From Paragonimus skrjabini miyazakii (Eukaryota > Platyhelminthes > Trematoda > Plagiorchiida > Troglotrematidae): 64,000 nucleotides of DNA. Where the stretch lies: assembly GCA_014338405.1 (NCBI GenBank), contig JTDE01000263.1:251874-315873 (forward strand), read 5' to 3'. Below, one piece after another: positions 12,401 through 22,394 of this stretch. The notes below the pieces were generated by a model. It made no database searches. It was not told the origin of the DNA and was given only the letters and a program-made list of their open reading frames with translations. Each line of letters opens with the position of its first letter. Within the stretch, counting starts at the first letter, position 1. Both the position numbers and the translations under genes were made by a program.

Positions 12401-15180
12401 ATTGTATTGACTTGAGAAGGAATTATCCAAAACAATTGTTCATCACACCGTTACTTAAGACAATAACGGTTTGCGAGTAATATCTGACATCTCAGTCCTT
12501 TTAGGTGCTTTCGGTAGGTTCTCATTGTTAGGATGATCCTCCCTGTCAATACGCGGGCATATCTCAACAGAACCCCACATATGTAATTACCCAGTATCAA
12601 TTATCCAATGTAAAAAAGTGTTCTGTCAAAGAAATACTTCTATTGATTATTGCCATTTTTGAATTTAGATTGATACTTGAAGGTGAACTAACGCAATTAT
12701 CCAACAGAAAGGAGTACGCTTCATATCTGCCATAGAAATCATGGAAGTCAATTGAAATCTTAGACATTTGCTTTTTAAAAACTATACCCTACTGAAGTTG
12801 CTATGATTCGACACCCATATATAGCAAAGCCTTTATAATCTTCGACTTCATTTCGCAGAACGTTTTCTTCAATCTTGAAAGCTATAATATTGCAAGAGTT
12901 GAACATTTTACAAGTTGACGACTATCAGCTGTCCGTAGTTGGACACCCTAGAAGGGACTGCTGATATAGCCAGGTTTACCATTAACAGTTGACGTTAATC
13001 AGCCGGTTTAAAACCTGCTGACAGCACAGAATATGTTACTTGTTCAAGCAGTCAGTGTAAACCTGTCAACGTTTGACCTGGACCCAAGTATATCACATAG
13101 CTCACTGCCTAGCAGCCTACTGGCTCCTGGCTTTCCATGTGATGGACCTTCGTTTTGCGTTATCATTGCCGAAAACCTCAGCAATTTCATTAAAAGTTTT
13201 CTTTCAACTCATTTTCCTGCATAAGTATTTTCTAAAACGGAACGATATGCAACCTGATCAGAGTTCAATGTTGAGTGCACCGCCTTCTCTATCTCCAAGC
13301 CTACCAGCTGGACAGACATACTCACTGTAGTGGCAATAATATCCGAGGATTTGTTACAGAATTTACTAAAAAAATCAAAACCTGGTGTTCTAATAGAACA
13401 TTTTATCGTCGCCAATATGACAAAAATCCTAGTACATTTTTCTGAGGAGAAACCGTTCATTTAGATGTCTTTAACACAGTGAATGTAACTCACTCTAAAA
13501 TCGATCAGTAATCTTGACGTCATCGTTTCTGGTTTTAACTTTTACACTTATTATATGCGTGAGGATGATCAGGTATACTTTGGAAAAGATCTAATCTTTT
13601 TCCCGATTCAGTCAGTCATCCTATCATGCGTAGCTGGACGTGTAAATTAAAAGTAGTCTAACCACCCCGGAGGTTGACCTAGTGAGTTAATGTCTATGTC
13701 CTGAAGGTTAACTACATTTAGAAGGTCAATTTTTTATTGCATTGGGTAAGGTTGGAATAAATTCTGGCACAAATCTTCCGAATGGATCGGATATCGGTTA
13801 TGATGTTTACTTATTACAGACATTGACATATCCAATAGTTCTTTGAATTTTTAATCACAGTTTTCAGTGCTTTCGAAAATCGCAGACCTCCCGAGAAGTA
13901 TGCTGACGGACGTTTTTTCGCCTTGAATGTAACATTTTTTACGGTCACCCATATAAAACATATTTGGTGGAACATGAATACAAACACCCGTAACTCAATG
14001 GAATTGAGAGTTTGTTTCGAAGCTCCACAGAGAGATTTCTATGGGCATTAGGTCATCACACACTTGGTTATGTAGTGGTATTCGTTTCTATATGGCGCAG
14101 CTGAACAATAAGTCGGTCGATTGATCATAGGATAATAAAACATTCCCATCACGTGCAAACAAATTACATATAAAAGTAAGTAAACTTTGAGTACAAAATG
14201 TTGGCAGTAAGTATCCTGACTACATAAAATATTTATGCATGCTTCAGATTTTCATAGCAGAAAATAATTGGACGGATGTGTGCAGGAGTGTCCATATAGA
14301 CCTTCTCGGCCGCAGAAGAAACACTTTTCCACATTGACAAGAAAGGATGGAAATACGCTTTATTAAGATTCAAATGATGGTGTCAGCTTCGATTAATCGG
14401 TTGTGAGCTGATTTCTGCTGTATATTTAAATCCAAAAGCGATTATCCTTTGTCATAGCACATTCGGTAATCACTTCAATGAAGATTCTCTCTGCATCTTG
14501 AACGAGGTACGATGTTGTTTTTTGAGGGCAAGCTTTGTACTGAATCTCTTTTTGGTTTGACTGTTGACATCTACAGCCATCAGAATAAGCGTATGAACTG
14601 ATGTAACTCCTTCAAAATGTCCAAATAAACCGCGATTGAATCAAATGTGATGTACTACAGATTTTTAGACAAACTTACCACACACTGAACCACATTTGAA
14701 CCGAACATCATCTGACGATGTTAAGCGTTCCGGACTAAACAAACAATCAAACAGTGCACTTCACTAAGCAGTACTCCACATACTGGAACAATTAAGACGC
14801 TTGAAGTGAGAATGAACTTATGATTAAAACTATTTCGTTAATTTTTGAATATTAACAAGAATGTCAAGCGACGAAGCAATCACATACTTGTTCTATCCTT
14901 CATTAACAATACAATGGTACGCATAATCAACAGGAGCAGAGAAAACGAGCTGGTGCAAAACCTTTGTACTTCATGTATCCATAACTAGTTGAAAGTAAAT
15001 TTGAAGAGCAAACGGAAGTCTGAAGTGATTGACTGAAGATAAACTAGCAGTGTATGACATAGTTTTACAGTGAGCCTCATTGAGCATATTAGACGGGAGA
15101 AAAATGCATTATTTAAGGTTCCAAAAAGCAACAGATCCACAGATGATCGCTGAAATGTTTCCTACTTTGTGATTTAATGA
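12401..15180. other. Non-coding sequence, nothing recognised
   Basis: There are small overlapping frames on both strands at 13033-13460, none with a domain. No repeat family with a second copy was recognised. It is probably intergenic or intronic. Confidence 0.45.
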
Positions 15181-15420
15181 AATTTAAATTGAACATCACC
15201 CACATTTGATCGCGGCTGTCGCATTCCCATAGACTTTCCAGTCGGCCCCTTTCGAGAAGGGAAGCACTAGACTAGAGCTTCGCTCTCATTAGAGCTCGTC
15301 AGTAGTGCATATCTTCGCCACTGCCGGGACTTGAACCACGGACACGCTGTTCATGAGGCAACCGTGTTTCCCACTGTGTTATTGACCTCACATTAGGCAC
15401 GACCGAATTACCATATGTTG
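15181..15420 (-). repeat. SINE family 1, well-kept minus-strand copy
   Basis: Read on the minus strand it has the head block ATTCGGTCGTGCC, a tRNA-like region with a damaged A box, and a B box GGTTCAAGTCCCGGC near 15330. The GAGCTCTAATGAGAGCGAA body and the end block with CAGCCGCGATCAA follow. No inverted arm is attached, unlike several other copies. It is truncated at the head near 15420. Confidence 0.65.
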
Positions 15421-15884
15421 TAACGTTTTGCACACTATTTTCTATTTCAAAATTCTGATTGTTATTCACACTTTTCACTTTCCCCAACTTCACATATACA
15501 GCTAACGTTTAAACCAACTTAATCGAACTAATCGATAATCAGTAAATACAACTCACTCACTTCTCGGTTCGCGAACCTTGCGTTCTCTCTGCGTTCGGGT
15601 CGCTGGTGCACTGAATTTTGGAGAGTTAGAAGTTAACGGAATTAACCTACTATTGCGGCAAAATTTCTTTATTTATCTGTCATTGGAATTACCTCAGTTG
15701 TTGACCTCCAAGATTAATTAGGAACGACACGACGGATTGTATCTGTTGGATACTGCATTTGATGTAGTGGAATTATAAATCAAAGCACTTTAATGAACTA
15801 TTGTGAGTTGATCATTTCCATTTTTATCACCTCTTTGATCTCGAGTTCATACCTGAATTTTGTATAGTGTTTAGATCCACTACA
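15421..15884. other. Non-coding sequence between SINE copies
   Basis: No open frame of note and no recognised repeat. Confidence 0.4.
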
Positions 15885-16125
15885 ATGTGAACACTCAACC
15901 ACTTTCGCTTGTAAGTAATGATCAGGTTGCCCGACAGCCTAGTCCCGGCAGTAGCGAGGATGTGCACTACTGGCGAGCTCTAATGAGAGCGAAACTCGAG
16001 TCTAGTGCTTCTTTTCGAAGGGGGCCGACTGGAAAGTCTATGGGAATGCGACAGCTGCGATCATTTATGGGTGATTTCAAACTTATATGAAAATCAAAAT
16101 CCCCTACTACTCATCAGCAACTTGA
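15885..16125 (+). repeat. Rearranged SINE family 1 copy lacking the A box
   Basis: The first ~55 bases (15885-15938) are the head in inverted orientation, recognisable as the reverse complement of the TCGGGCAACCTGATCATTACT block. They are joined directly to the B-box side (CCTAGTCCCGGCAGT), followed by a full body in plus orientation ending with GGTGATTTCAA and CTACTACTCATCAGCAAC. The A box and the 5' half of the tRNA-like part are lost. The rearrangement fits the tendency of this family to form inverted junctions. Confidence 0.65.
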
Positions 16126-16687
16126 TGAAATCTGAGAGTTTGCCTTGATCAAAAAGCCCTCAACGCAGTATAATCGAGTGTTGCTAAGTTTCTCCGCAAG
16201 ATGAACAGATAACCTGAAGTTGTGAGAAAGGTTTGTTTTGTTGCTCAGCATACGTATGCTAGATGCAGAGTAACTCCCTTGGTTGTAGTGAAGATATGAG
16301 AAGAGATGTAGCACTCGAGAAATTGTGTTCACCTAACCAACCATAGTCTGTTTGACCGTAGCACAATTGTGGTGGGATACCATTCAAATTCCTGATCACA
16401 GGTTGTCTTCTCAATGCACCCACCTGCACATTCCTGAAGGGGTACAACCTGAGTAGGACAACTGTCAGCTGGCGGCTACCGAGACCAACCGCATATGAAA
16501 TCTTTCACAGACTCATCAGGCCATATTGGTTGCTTGATTGTTCGCCAGACATTCACAAATGAGTCAGAAATTTTAAGGTTAAAATCCACTGTTCAAATTT
16601 ACAAACGTAATGAACGAAATTAGAAGATCGATTTCCTACATTGAGAGTATTATTTTACATTTTTGCCACCAATTTTGACATACGGTA
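16126..16687. other. Flank of the LTR element; one weak coding-like stretch
   Basis: On the minus strand, about 16487-16320, an open frame reads LTVVLLRLYPFRNVQVGALR and continues with a Gln/Pro/Tyr-containing segment. A possible acceptor (TCTCGGTAG) lies before it and a possible donor (TTAG then GTGAAC) after it. Its composition looks more like coding sequence than the surroundings, but I recognise no family. It could be an exon or a piece of an old element. The rest shows nothing. Confidence 0.25.
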
Positions 16688-16692
16688 GGTGC
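16688..16692. other. 5-bp target site duplication, left copy (GGTGC)
   Basis: GGTGC immediately precedes the TG start of the left LTR. The same five bases follow the right LTR at 20816-20820. A 5-bp duplication is usual for Ty3/Gypsy integrases. The match shows that both ends belong to one insertion event. Confidence 0.85.
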
Positions 16693-16847
16693 TGTGGTTG
16701 AGTGCAGCGAATCGTGTACGCCATACCTGCACTGGCCAGTCGGACTGGTTGACATTGACCTATATATATTATTCATAACAGACTAGATGAGACGTTGTGT
16801 GTGGTGTAGTAAATACACATCTTGCCATAAACCTGACTTGTTCTACA
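16693..16847 (+). repeat. Left LTR (about 155 bp)
   Basis: It aligns with 20657-20815 over its whole length. It begins TG and ends CA. The last ~65 bases contain a well-conserved block (GACTAGATGAGACGTTGTGT and onward) that is nearly identical in both LTRs. An AT-rich CTATATATATTATT stretch at 16761-16774 could act as a TATA-like element; that is inference. This LTR is four bases shorter than its partner because of an indel in the TA run. Confidence 0.88.
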
Positions 16848-17677
16848 TGGTGACAAAGATGAAGAACCCGGATTGGATGAGTGTGTGTCCAATGGCGGGA
16901 TTGAATCTCCGACCACCGCCCCAGCTGAACATGAATGAGGATGAAGGACTTCCAGAAAGATGGAAAATGTGGAAGTTGCGATTTCAAGATTTCCGCACGC
17001 TAGCTCGACTATCGTCAGTCGAGAAGGAGTTTCAAATGACAACGTTTCGACATGTCATCGGAGAGCAGGCCGTCCGCTGCATTACTACATTTCCATTTCA
17101 AGCAGACGAAGACCCAGATGACTGGGAAAACGTGATGAAGAAATTAGAATGTTATTGTTCGGGAGTTACGAACGATACTTTTGAGAGATATAAATTAAAC
17201 TGCCGCGTCCAAGAATCAGGAGAATCTGTAGATCAATTTGTTCAAGCTCTGAAATCCATGGCCAAAACCTGCGGTTTCTGTAACTGCATGTATGACAAAC
17301 TGATCAAAGATAGGCTAATTATCGGAATGAGAAACGGCAATCTGACAAAGAGAATGCTGAGGGATCCTCAGTTTACGCTCAACAAATGCATCGACATGTG
17401 TCGAAGTGAAGAGGCAGCCGACAGAAAGGCCGAAGCCCTCAAAATTCCCTCGGCAGAGGATGTCAATCGCGTGATGGCCGAAGAACCAAGAAACCCTCTA
17501 GTAGGCTGCATTTTCTGCGGGAGAACCCATGGTTTCAAGAAAGAAAAATGTTCAGCATGGCGGGAAATTTGCACAAAGTGCGGTAAAGCGACTCATTTCT
17601 CTGTTTGCTGCAAGAGTGGTCCAAGTGTGGAAAAACAATCCGACCTGGAAGGTACTCAGTGTGTGCAATTGGAGTGA
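16847..17677 (+). CDS. gag: Gag protein with two zinc knuckles
   Basis: The frame is open from 16787, inside the LTR. The first ATG after the usual transcription start region is probably 16847 or 16859, so I start at 16847. The N-terminal ~200 residues form a capsid-like helical region: LPERWKMWKLRFQDF, then CRVQESGESVDQFVQALK, typical of K02A2.6-like Gag. Near the C-terminus are two cysteine clusters. The first (CIFCGRTHGFKKEKC, from 17507) is an atypical knuckle, and the second (CTKCGKATHFSVCC, from 17570) fits CX2CX4HX4C. These knuckles bind the packaged RNA. Gag ends at TGA 17675-17677. The protease and RT lie in another frame (-1 relative to gag), so the intact ancestor probably used ribosomal frameshifting. 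This frame itself has no internal stop and is the best-kept part of the element. Confidence 0.85.
   Translation: MVTKMKNPDWMSVCPMAGLNLRPPPQLNMNEDEGLPERWKMWKLRFQDFRTLARLSSVEKEFQMTTFRHVIGEQAVRCITTFPFQADEDPDDWENVMKKLECYCSGVTNDTFERYKLNCRVQESGESVDQFVQALKSMAKTCGFCNCMYDKLIKDRLIIGMRNGNLTKRMLRDPQFTLNKCIDMCRSEEAADRKAEALKIPSAEDVNRVMAEEPRNPLVGCIFCGRTHGFKKEKCSAWREICTKCGKATHFSVCCKSGPSVEKQSDLEGTQCVQLE
16848..16865 (+). other. tRNA primer binding site
   Basis: TGG follows the LTR end without a gap and is continued by TGACAAAGATGAAG. A TGG start directly after the LTR is the standard complement of a tRNA 3' CCA end. The tRNA species was not identified. The site overlaps a candidate gag start: the A of an ATG is the last base of the LTR (16847), so primer site and coding start share bases. 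Confidence 0.7.
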
Positions 17678-17880
17678 ACGAACCCCACCAGGGTATATGA
17701 TATGCCGAAATTGAGTGGAATGGAATAACAATAAACTTCCAGGTGGACTCAGGTGCCGGTGTCAACCTCGTCCCTCGGCCCTGCGTCCCAAACTAACCAC
17801 TGACGAATACGAACCTCTTGTTTCGAATGTGGAATGGAACAACGGTGACGCCCACGGGGAAGTTTACAGCAATCCTATGC
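17641..17880 (+). pseudogene. Aspartic protease region, broken
   Basis: A retropepsin-like segment with the catalytic motif DSGAG is at 17746-17760, preceded by a hydrophobic beta-strand-like stretch and followed by VNLVP. The frame is the same as the downstream reverse transcriptase. It is broken by TGA at 17698-17700 just upstream and TAA at 17794-17796 downstream. Between them a short piece with protease-like residues continues in another frame (KLTTDEYEPL, 17790-17819), so there is at least one indel as well. The protease would normally cut the Gag-Pol polyprotein inside the virus-like particle. This copy cannot make it. Confidence 0.75.
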
Positions 17881-19284
17881 AACCCTAATAATGACAGACA
17901 TATCGAACAAGTTTCGTTTGTGGTCAGAGAAAATTTTCCACCACTCCTTGGAGTTGAAGCTATCGAAGCGCTAAGATTGGTAACATTTAACTATGTACAC
18001 AAAGTAATCTCGCCATTGGCCAACATGTGTCTAAAATATTCCAGTGTTTTTGATGGTACTTTGGGAACCCTCCCAGGAGTCTGTAAATTGAGCATCGATT
18101 CGGATGCGAAACCAGTCGTGCTACGCATTCCTCGTTTACCACTTGCTGTAAAAGAGAAATCTGAGAAGGAACTCACACGGTTGACAGATCTAGGAGTAAT
18201 ACAGAAAGTAGACGAGCCAACCGATTGGGTTAGTCAGGTCGCTATAGCCAGCAGGAAATCCGGCGAATTGAGAATTTGCATCGACCCGAAACCATTAAAT
18301 GCAGTATTAAGAAGGAAGTATTTTCGACTTCCCTTATTGGAAGACATTCTTCCTCAGCTAACCGGAGCATGTTTTTTCACCAAGGTGGACTTATCTTCTG
18401 CTTTCTGGCGTGTGAAGCTAGACGAACAGTCCAGTTTGTTAACGACATTTGGGACACCTTTTGGTCGTTTCGGTTGGCTTCGTCTACCGTTCAGATTGAA
18501 AGTCTCCAGTGAAATATTCCAAAAACGACTAATCCAAGCAAGCGAGAACCTACCTGGTATCATGTGCATAGCTGACGATGTTTTGATCCACGGTCGTACC
18601 AAACCCGAACACGACAAGAATCTAGAACTCTTTCTTGCCAGATGTCAACGGGTCGGCACCAAACTCAAACAAGAGAAAATTGAATATTGCACCAACGAAG
18701 TTACTTTCCATGGACACATTTTATCCAGAGTAGGAATCAAGCCTGATCCAGCAAAAATCGGTGAAATAGTGAATATGACACACCCAACTGATGTGAAAGG
18801 TATTGCTCTTTTCAATGGAATGATTAGCTACTTGAGTCGATTTCTGCCCTGTTTAGCTCAAATCATGCAACCCATCAGGCCAATGATCCACAAGGATACG
18901 CCATGGGTGTGGGAAGGTGAACAGGAGCGAGCGTGGGAACATATCAAACAATTACTCATCAAATCTCCTGTATTACGTTACTGTGATTCACGTCTGCCGT
19001 TAATGATACAATGTGACAGCAGTCAAAGTGGGATTGGAGCAATTCTGATGCAGAACGGACAGCCAGTTGATTTCCGAAGTCGAACCATGAGTAGTGCCGT
19101 GACCCGATACACACAAATCGAAAAGGGACTGCTGGCGGTATTCTTTACTATGAAAAAATTTAACGATTACACATTTGAGAGAAAAACCATCGTCCAAACC
19201 GACCATAAGCCATTGACAACCATCGTAAAAAAAAGCCTCTGGACAACACGCCACGCCGTTTGCAGGCAATATTGGTACGCCTAA
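17818..19284 (+). pseudogene. pol: Reverse transcriptase and RNase H part of Pol, frame lost at its end
   Basis: A 488-codon open frame. The first ~60 residues are the end of the protease and linker (PLLGVEAIEALRLV). Reverse transcriptase follows, with LRICIDPKPLN, the first catalytic aspartate in FTKVDLSSAFWRV (about residue 190), and the YXDD box present as IADD (about 250-253). RNase H starts around residue 395 with CDSSQSGIGAIL and continues with QIEKGLLAV and the TDHKPL motif. The frame is then lost at a run of eight A (19227-19234), and the final ~18 residues are out-of-frame readthrough. The RNase H end resumes in another frame at 19235. The product would copy the genomic RNA into DNA. 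The start shown is only the first Met of the open frame; in the parent this is an internal part of a polyprotein. Confidence 0.88.
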
Positions 19285-20355
19285 AGAAACAAAATTTCGA
19301 GATCAGATACACTCCTGACAAGAACATGGTACTGGCGGATACACTATCGCGAGCCCCACTGGTAACGGAAGAAGGCAACTGCACCGGATATGAACAAGTA
19401 CACCTAATGCTCGCGGAATCAGACACGCGGTTACCACGAATAAGGCGGATGTTTGCTGATGACGAGGAGATAGAGAAGCTCGAAGAGCAGATCAGAAACG
19501 GCTGGCCCGACAACGCACGACAGGTGAGTGAAGTAATTTGCCCTTATTTCAAGGTCCGGGATGAGTTGACCACAGAAAACGGTCTTGTGTTCCGTGGAGA
19601 ACGTTTGGTTATTCCCCGAGCTGCCAGAAAACTCACTAAGCAAGAAATACACCGTTCGCACCTCGGTGTGTGTAGTTGTACGAGACACGCTAAGGATACC
19701 GTATACTGGCCAGGCATGACTAGTCATATCAAGGACTTTGTTTCAACCTGTATGGTCTGCAAGCAGTACGGGACTCGACAGCCAAAGGAACCCATGGTGT
19801 GCCGCTCAGTCCCCAAGCGACCTTGGCAACACGTAGCCGTTTATCTATTCTCGCATGCAGACAATTCATATCTGCTTTTGGTGGACTATTTCAGCGACTG
19901 TTTTGGAATTGAGAAGTTAAATACTACATCGGCTGAGGAGATAATTGGCAGATTGAAAACCCATCTAGCAATAAACGACATTCCAGAGTGTGTGAGATCA
20001 GACGGTGGTTCACAGTTTTCAGCACAACAGTTTGCAGAGTTTGCGGAAAAATGACGGTTTAAACACGAAGTCTTCAGTCCACACTACATCCAGTCAAATG
20101 GTAGAGCGGAATCTGCTGTGAAGAAGGCAAAGAAAATAATGAAGAAATGCTTAACAGCCGAAGAAGATGCCTATCTGGCACTGTTAGAACACAGAAACAC
20201 CTCGTCAATAGATATAAATTTGAGTCCGGCTCAACGGCTCATGAGAAGAAGAACGAGAACTCGAATACCACTTGTTGAAGATAGTCGAGCCCTATAAACT
20301 ATTGTGTGGGACACCGTAAGGAAAACGTTTGCAACAACGAATGGAATGAGAAAGA
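19235..20355 (+). pseudogene. pol: End of RNase H and integrase part of Pol, with stops
   Basis: In frame after the A8 run come the RNase H end (NFEIRYTPDKN, then ADTLSR) and the integrase. The zinc-binding HHCC domain has histidines around 19651 and 19683 and the CMVCKQY pair near 19750. In the catalytic core the second Asp (SDGGSQF, GAC 20001-20003) and the Glu (GRAES, GAA 20109-20111) are present with the normal DD35E spacing. The first Asp position reads Tyr (TAT 19842-19844, context VAVYLF), which would abolish strand transfer. TGA at 20052-20054 and TAA at 20295-20297 interrupt the frame, and the frame changes before the C-terminal part. Confidence 0.85.
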
Positions 20356-20358
20356 CAG

Positions 20359-20655
20359 ATGCATAACAAAGAGTCTCATGAGCTGCCAAGACTGGACGAA
20401 GGGGATACCGTTTGGATTCAGCCATTCGGTGTGGGCTCTGACAGATGGGCTCCAGGGATCGTGGAAGGACGAGACGGTGAGGGTTCTTATGTGGTACGCA
20501 CAAATCACGGAACATTAAGAAGGAACAGAGTGCACCTATATAGAAGCAGGAAACGACGAACACAAGTTCCGGAGCAGCTGAATCCAGTTCTACTGAAGAC
20601 AACGAGTTCGTTTTACGAAACTGAAGAGTACCGAAGATTCTTTAAAAAGGGAAGG
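20359..20655 (+). pseudogene. C-terminal integrase tail of Pol
   Basis: This is an open stretch with ELPRLDEGDTVWIQPFGVGS and DRWAPGIVEGRDGEGSYVVR, the beta-rich C-terminal domain that follows the catalytic core in Gypsy integrases (the GPF/GPY region). It binds DNA and helps choose the target. It ends in Arg/Lys-rich sequence next to the polypurine tract. No chromodomain is recognised. It lies in the RT frame and not in that of the integrase core, so another frame change occurred around 20320-20355. Confidence 0.75.
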
Positions 20656-20656
20656 A
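20644..20656 (+). other. Polypurine tract
   Basis: AAAAAGGGAAGGA directly precedes the TG of the right LTR. This is the expected RNase H-resistant primer for plus-strand DNA synthesis. Confidence 0.8.
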
Positions 20657-20815
20657 TGTGGTGGAGTGCAGCCAATCGTATACGCCATATCTGCATTAGC
20701 CAATCAGATTGTTTGACATTGAACTATATATATATAGTATCCATAACCGACTAGATGAGACGTTGTGTGTGGTGTAGTAAATACACATCTTACTCTGAAC
20801 CTGACTTGTTCTACA
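20657..20815 (+). repeat. Right LTR (about 159 bp)
   Basis: It aligns with 16693-16847 and has the same TG...CA ends. The TA run is longer here (CTATATATATATAG, 20726-20739). By hand count about 12 percent of aligned positions differ, mostly in the first half. The last half is almost identical apart from a short cluster around 20790-20797. Confidence 0.88.
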
Positions 20816-20820
20816 GGTGC
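20816..20820. other. 5-bp target site duplication, right copy (GGTGC)
   Basis: Identical to 16688-16692 and directly after the LTR end. Confidence 0.85.
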
Positions 20821-21086
20821 AAAATAAAAATAGAGGAAAGTCTAGTCATGCTGACAAATTCAGCCCATTAGAGGTCTATCATGGATTATTAGTCTTCGAG
20901 TTAACAAAGTCATACTAAACCCGTAAGAAATATCGTTGTCGCATACTCTAGTCTAAGAGAAGCTGTCGTCCATCGCGATGTCAGACAAAATTTAATTGGG
21001 TGTTTAGTGCGCTCGTTCAGCTGATGACAGAATTGTTCACGCTACACTAGACTTACAGATTCAACGGTAGCGTCAGTAACGCTTAC

Positions 21087-21318
21087 TCTGCCAGTACTGA
21101 TCGTCTGCATAATTTTGTATGAAGGAACAGGCCCCATGTATATAAGATATATCGGAGACTTGCTGCATGGCGTGACCATACATGACCCCGCCCGATAGCA
21201 CAAATCGGCTGTCCTCTTCAACAATGTTCTGCAACAGACCGGTCATAGGACTGACCCCACGAGCATTCGCTGTATATTGATGTGTGATCATCCCGAAGTC
21301 ATTCGTGGGGTTGGTCTT
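21087..21318 (-). CDS. Putative exon of an unrecognised host protein (downstream exon of a pair)
   Basis: Minus-strand open segment of 77 codons plus one base. It begins KTNPTNDFGMITHQYTANAR after a possible AG acceptor and ends at a good donor, AGA then GTAAGC, at 21086-21081. It reads in phase with the upstream segment 21518-21357 if the 38 bases between (21356-21319, GTGAGT...GTGAG) are an intron. The protein has mixed composition: LSGGVMYGHAMQQVSDISYI and then CSFIQNYADDQYWQ. I recognise no family. It could be a folded globular domain. Very short introns are known in trematodes. The next exon, expected at lower coordinates, was not found; the Gypsy element ends only 267 bases away, so it may sit inside the intron that follows. 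Confidence 0.45.
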
Positions 21319-21356
21319 CTCACGCAACAAGGCAGTCCTTTGTATGCAAAACTCAC

Positions 21357-21518
21357 CGTGAACATGCCGCTACTACGGTTTAGAATCTGGGTTGTGATCT
21401 CCAGTTTTTGATCATTCTGTGTTGCGTCACTGGTTGATTTTAGAGCAATAGAAAAAGGGACGTGGCAGTTAAAGAGATAGTGAGCTCCCTCAAGATAACA
21501 GCATTCTTTTGACTCTAC
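21357..21518 (-). CDS. Putative exon of an unrecognised host protein (upstream exon of a pair)
   Basis: On the minus strand a pyrimidine-rich stretch ending in CTAAAG (21519-21520) could be the acceptor. The exon then encodes VESKECCYLEGAHYLFNCHV, a PFSIALKSTSDATQN segment and NRSSGMFT, 54 codons, ending at a consensus donor ACG/GTGAGT (21356-21351). The N-R-S motif could be glycosylated if the protein is secreted. Both exon borders fall between codons, so splicing the 38-base intron keeps the frame. No family recognised. The alternative is a decayed gene with a frameshift at this place. Confidence 0.45.
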
Positions 21519-22394
21519 CTTTAGCAACAAAAGGTAAATTTCTCCCTAGAATCGAAATCTACGACGTAGGGGAACGCATCTCAGTTTAGAACCATTTATG
21601 TTCTTAACTTCTTGTTGAGAATGACTCAATGTTACAAAATTAATTGTAAATAACGTTTTAAGTGTATAGAAATCATACTTGAGGGTGTATGAAAGTAAGT
21701 ATCGTGGTTTTTAAAAACTTAATTTCTCCTTATTTTCCTGGAACCGCAGGTCTCTTGCTCTTTTTCTTTAATCTGTACTGCTTTCAACTAACTTATCAAA
21801 TTAGGCGATCTTCTCTAATGTTCATCCAGAAAGTAGTCCACTACCCTATAAGAGTTATCCTAATCTTTGGACTCGAACTATTCCGTCTCCATTTAAGACT
21901 TTCTCTAAATCTGTCACAGAGCAATAGATCGTAACACGATTGTAAACCTGTGTAGAGGAAAAACTTGCCAAATAAACACTTATTTCACACAGAAGTCTCA
22001 GGGTTGGTAACTGAAGATGGATATAACTGAGCGTTTTACGATCGGAAATCTAATTTCCACTTTGCAAGCAATTTGCTGATGTGTCTTAGAAGTCTATCAG
22101 GTTTGTTAACCCAAAAACAGAAATATTGTTCATCTTCTGGAACACACAGTCTACTTCAACCTCTTTTGAGGCAAACCTTAAACTACCTTAAACTATCAGT
22201 CAGCTACCGTCTACACAAAATGCGTCACACAAGCTATCTAGCCTTACATCGCTTACAGTTGACTCAGTACGTGGAAAATTTTCTTTTGGCTAACAATTAC
22301 AGACAGACTAAGGAGAGAGAGGCATACACAAGAAAGTAAATTGAAACACTGGATTCCTTTTAATAACTTCATCAATGTAGTAAGAAAACATATG
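21519..22394. other. Non-coding sequence, possible intron of the minus-strand gene
   Basis: No domain-bearing frame was found. It lies upstream of the exon at 21518-21357 in the minus direction and is probably intronic. Confidence 0.35.

Larger units (their letters stand above)
16693..20815 (+). mobile_element. Complete but inactivated Ty3/Gypsy LTR retrotransposon, K02A2.6/Mag-like
   Basis: The element is bounded by two short LTRs starting TGTGG and ending TTCTACA, and is flanked by the 5-bp duplication GGTGC. Internal order is primer binding site, gag, protease, reverse transcriptase, RNase H, integrase, a short C-terminal domain and a polypurine tract. This is the Ty3/Gypsy order with integrase last. 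The gag and RT sequences resemble the K02A2.6-like polyproteins of invertebrates, hence a Mag-related clade by family knowledge; no tree was made. It is inactivated by stops in the protease region (17698 and 17794), a frame change at an A8 run (19227-19234), a stop at 20052, further damage near 20295-20350, and loss of a catalytic residue of the integrase. The two LTRs differ by about 18 substitutions plus a 4-base indel by hand count, so the insertion is not recent unless LTR recombination intervened. Confidence 0.9.

Noticed and set aside
18354..20602. Several minus-strand frames of 60-120 codons inside the Gypsy element
   Set aside because: They are antisense shadows of the pol gene.
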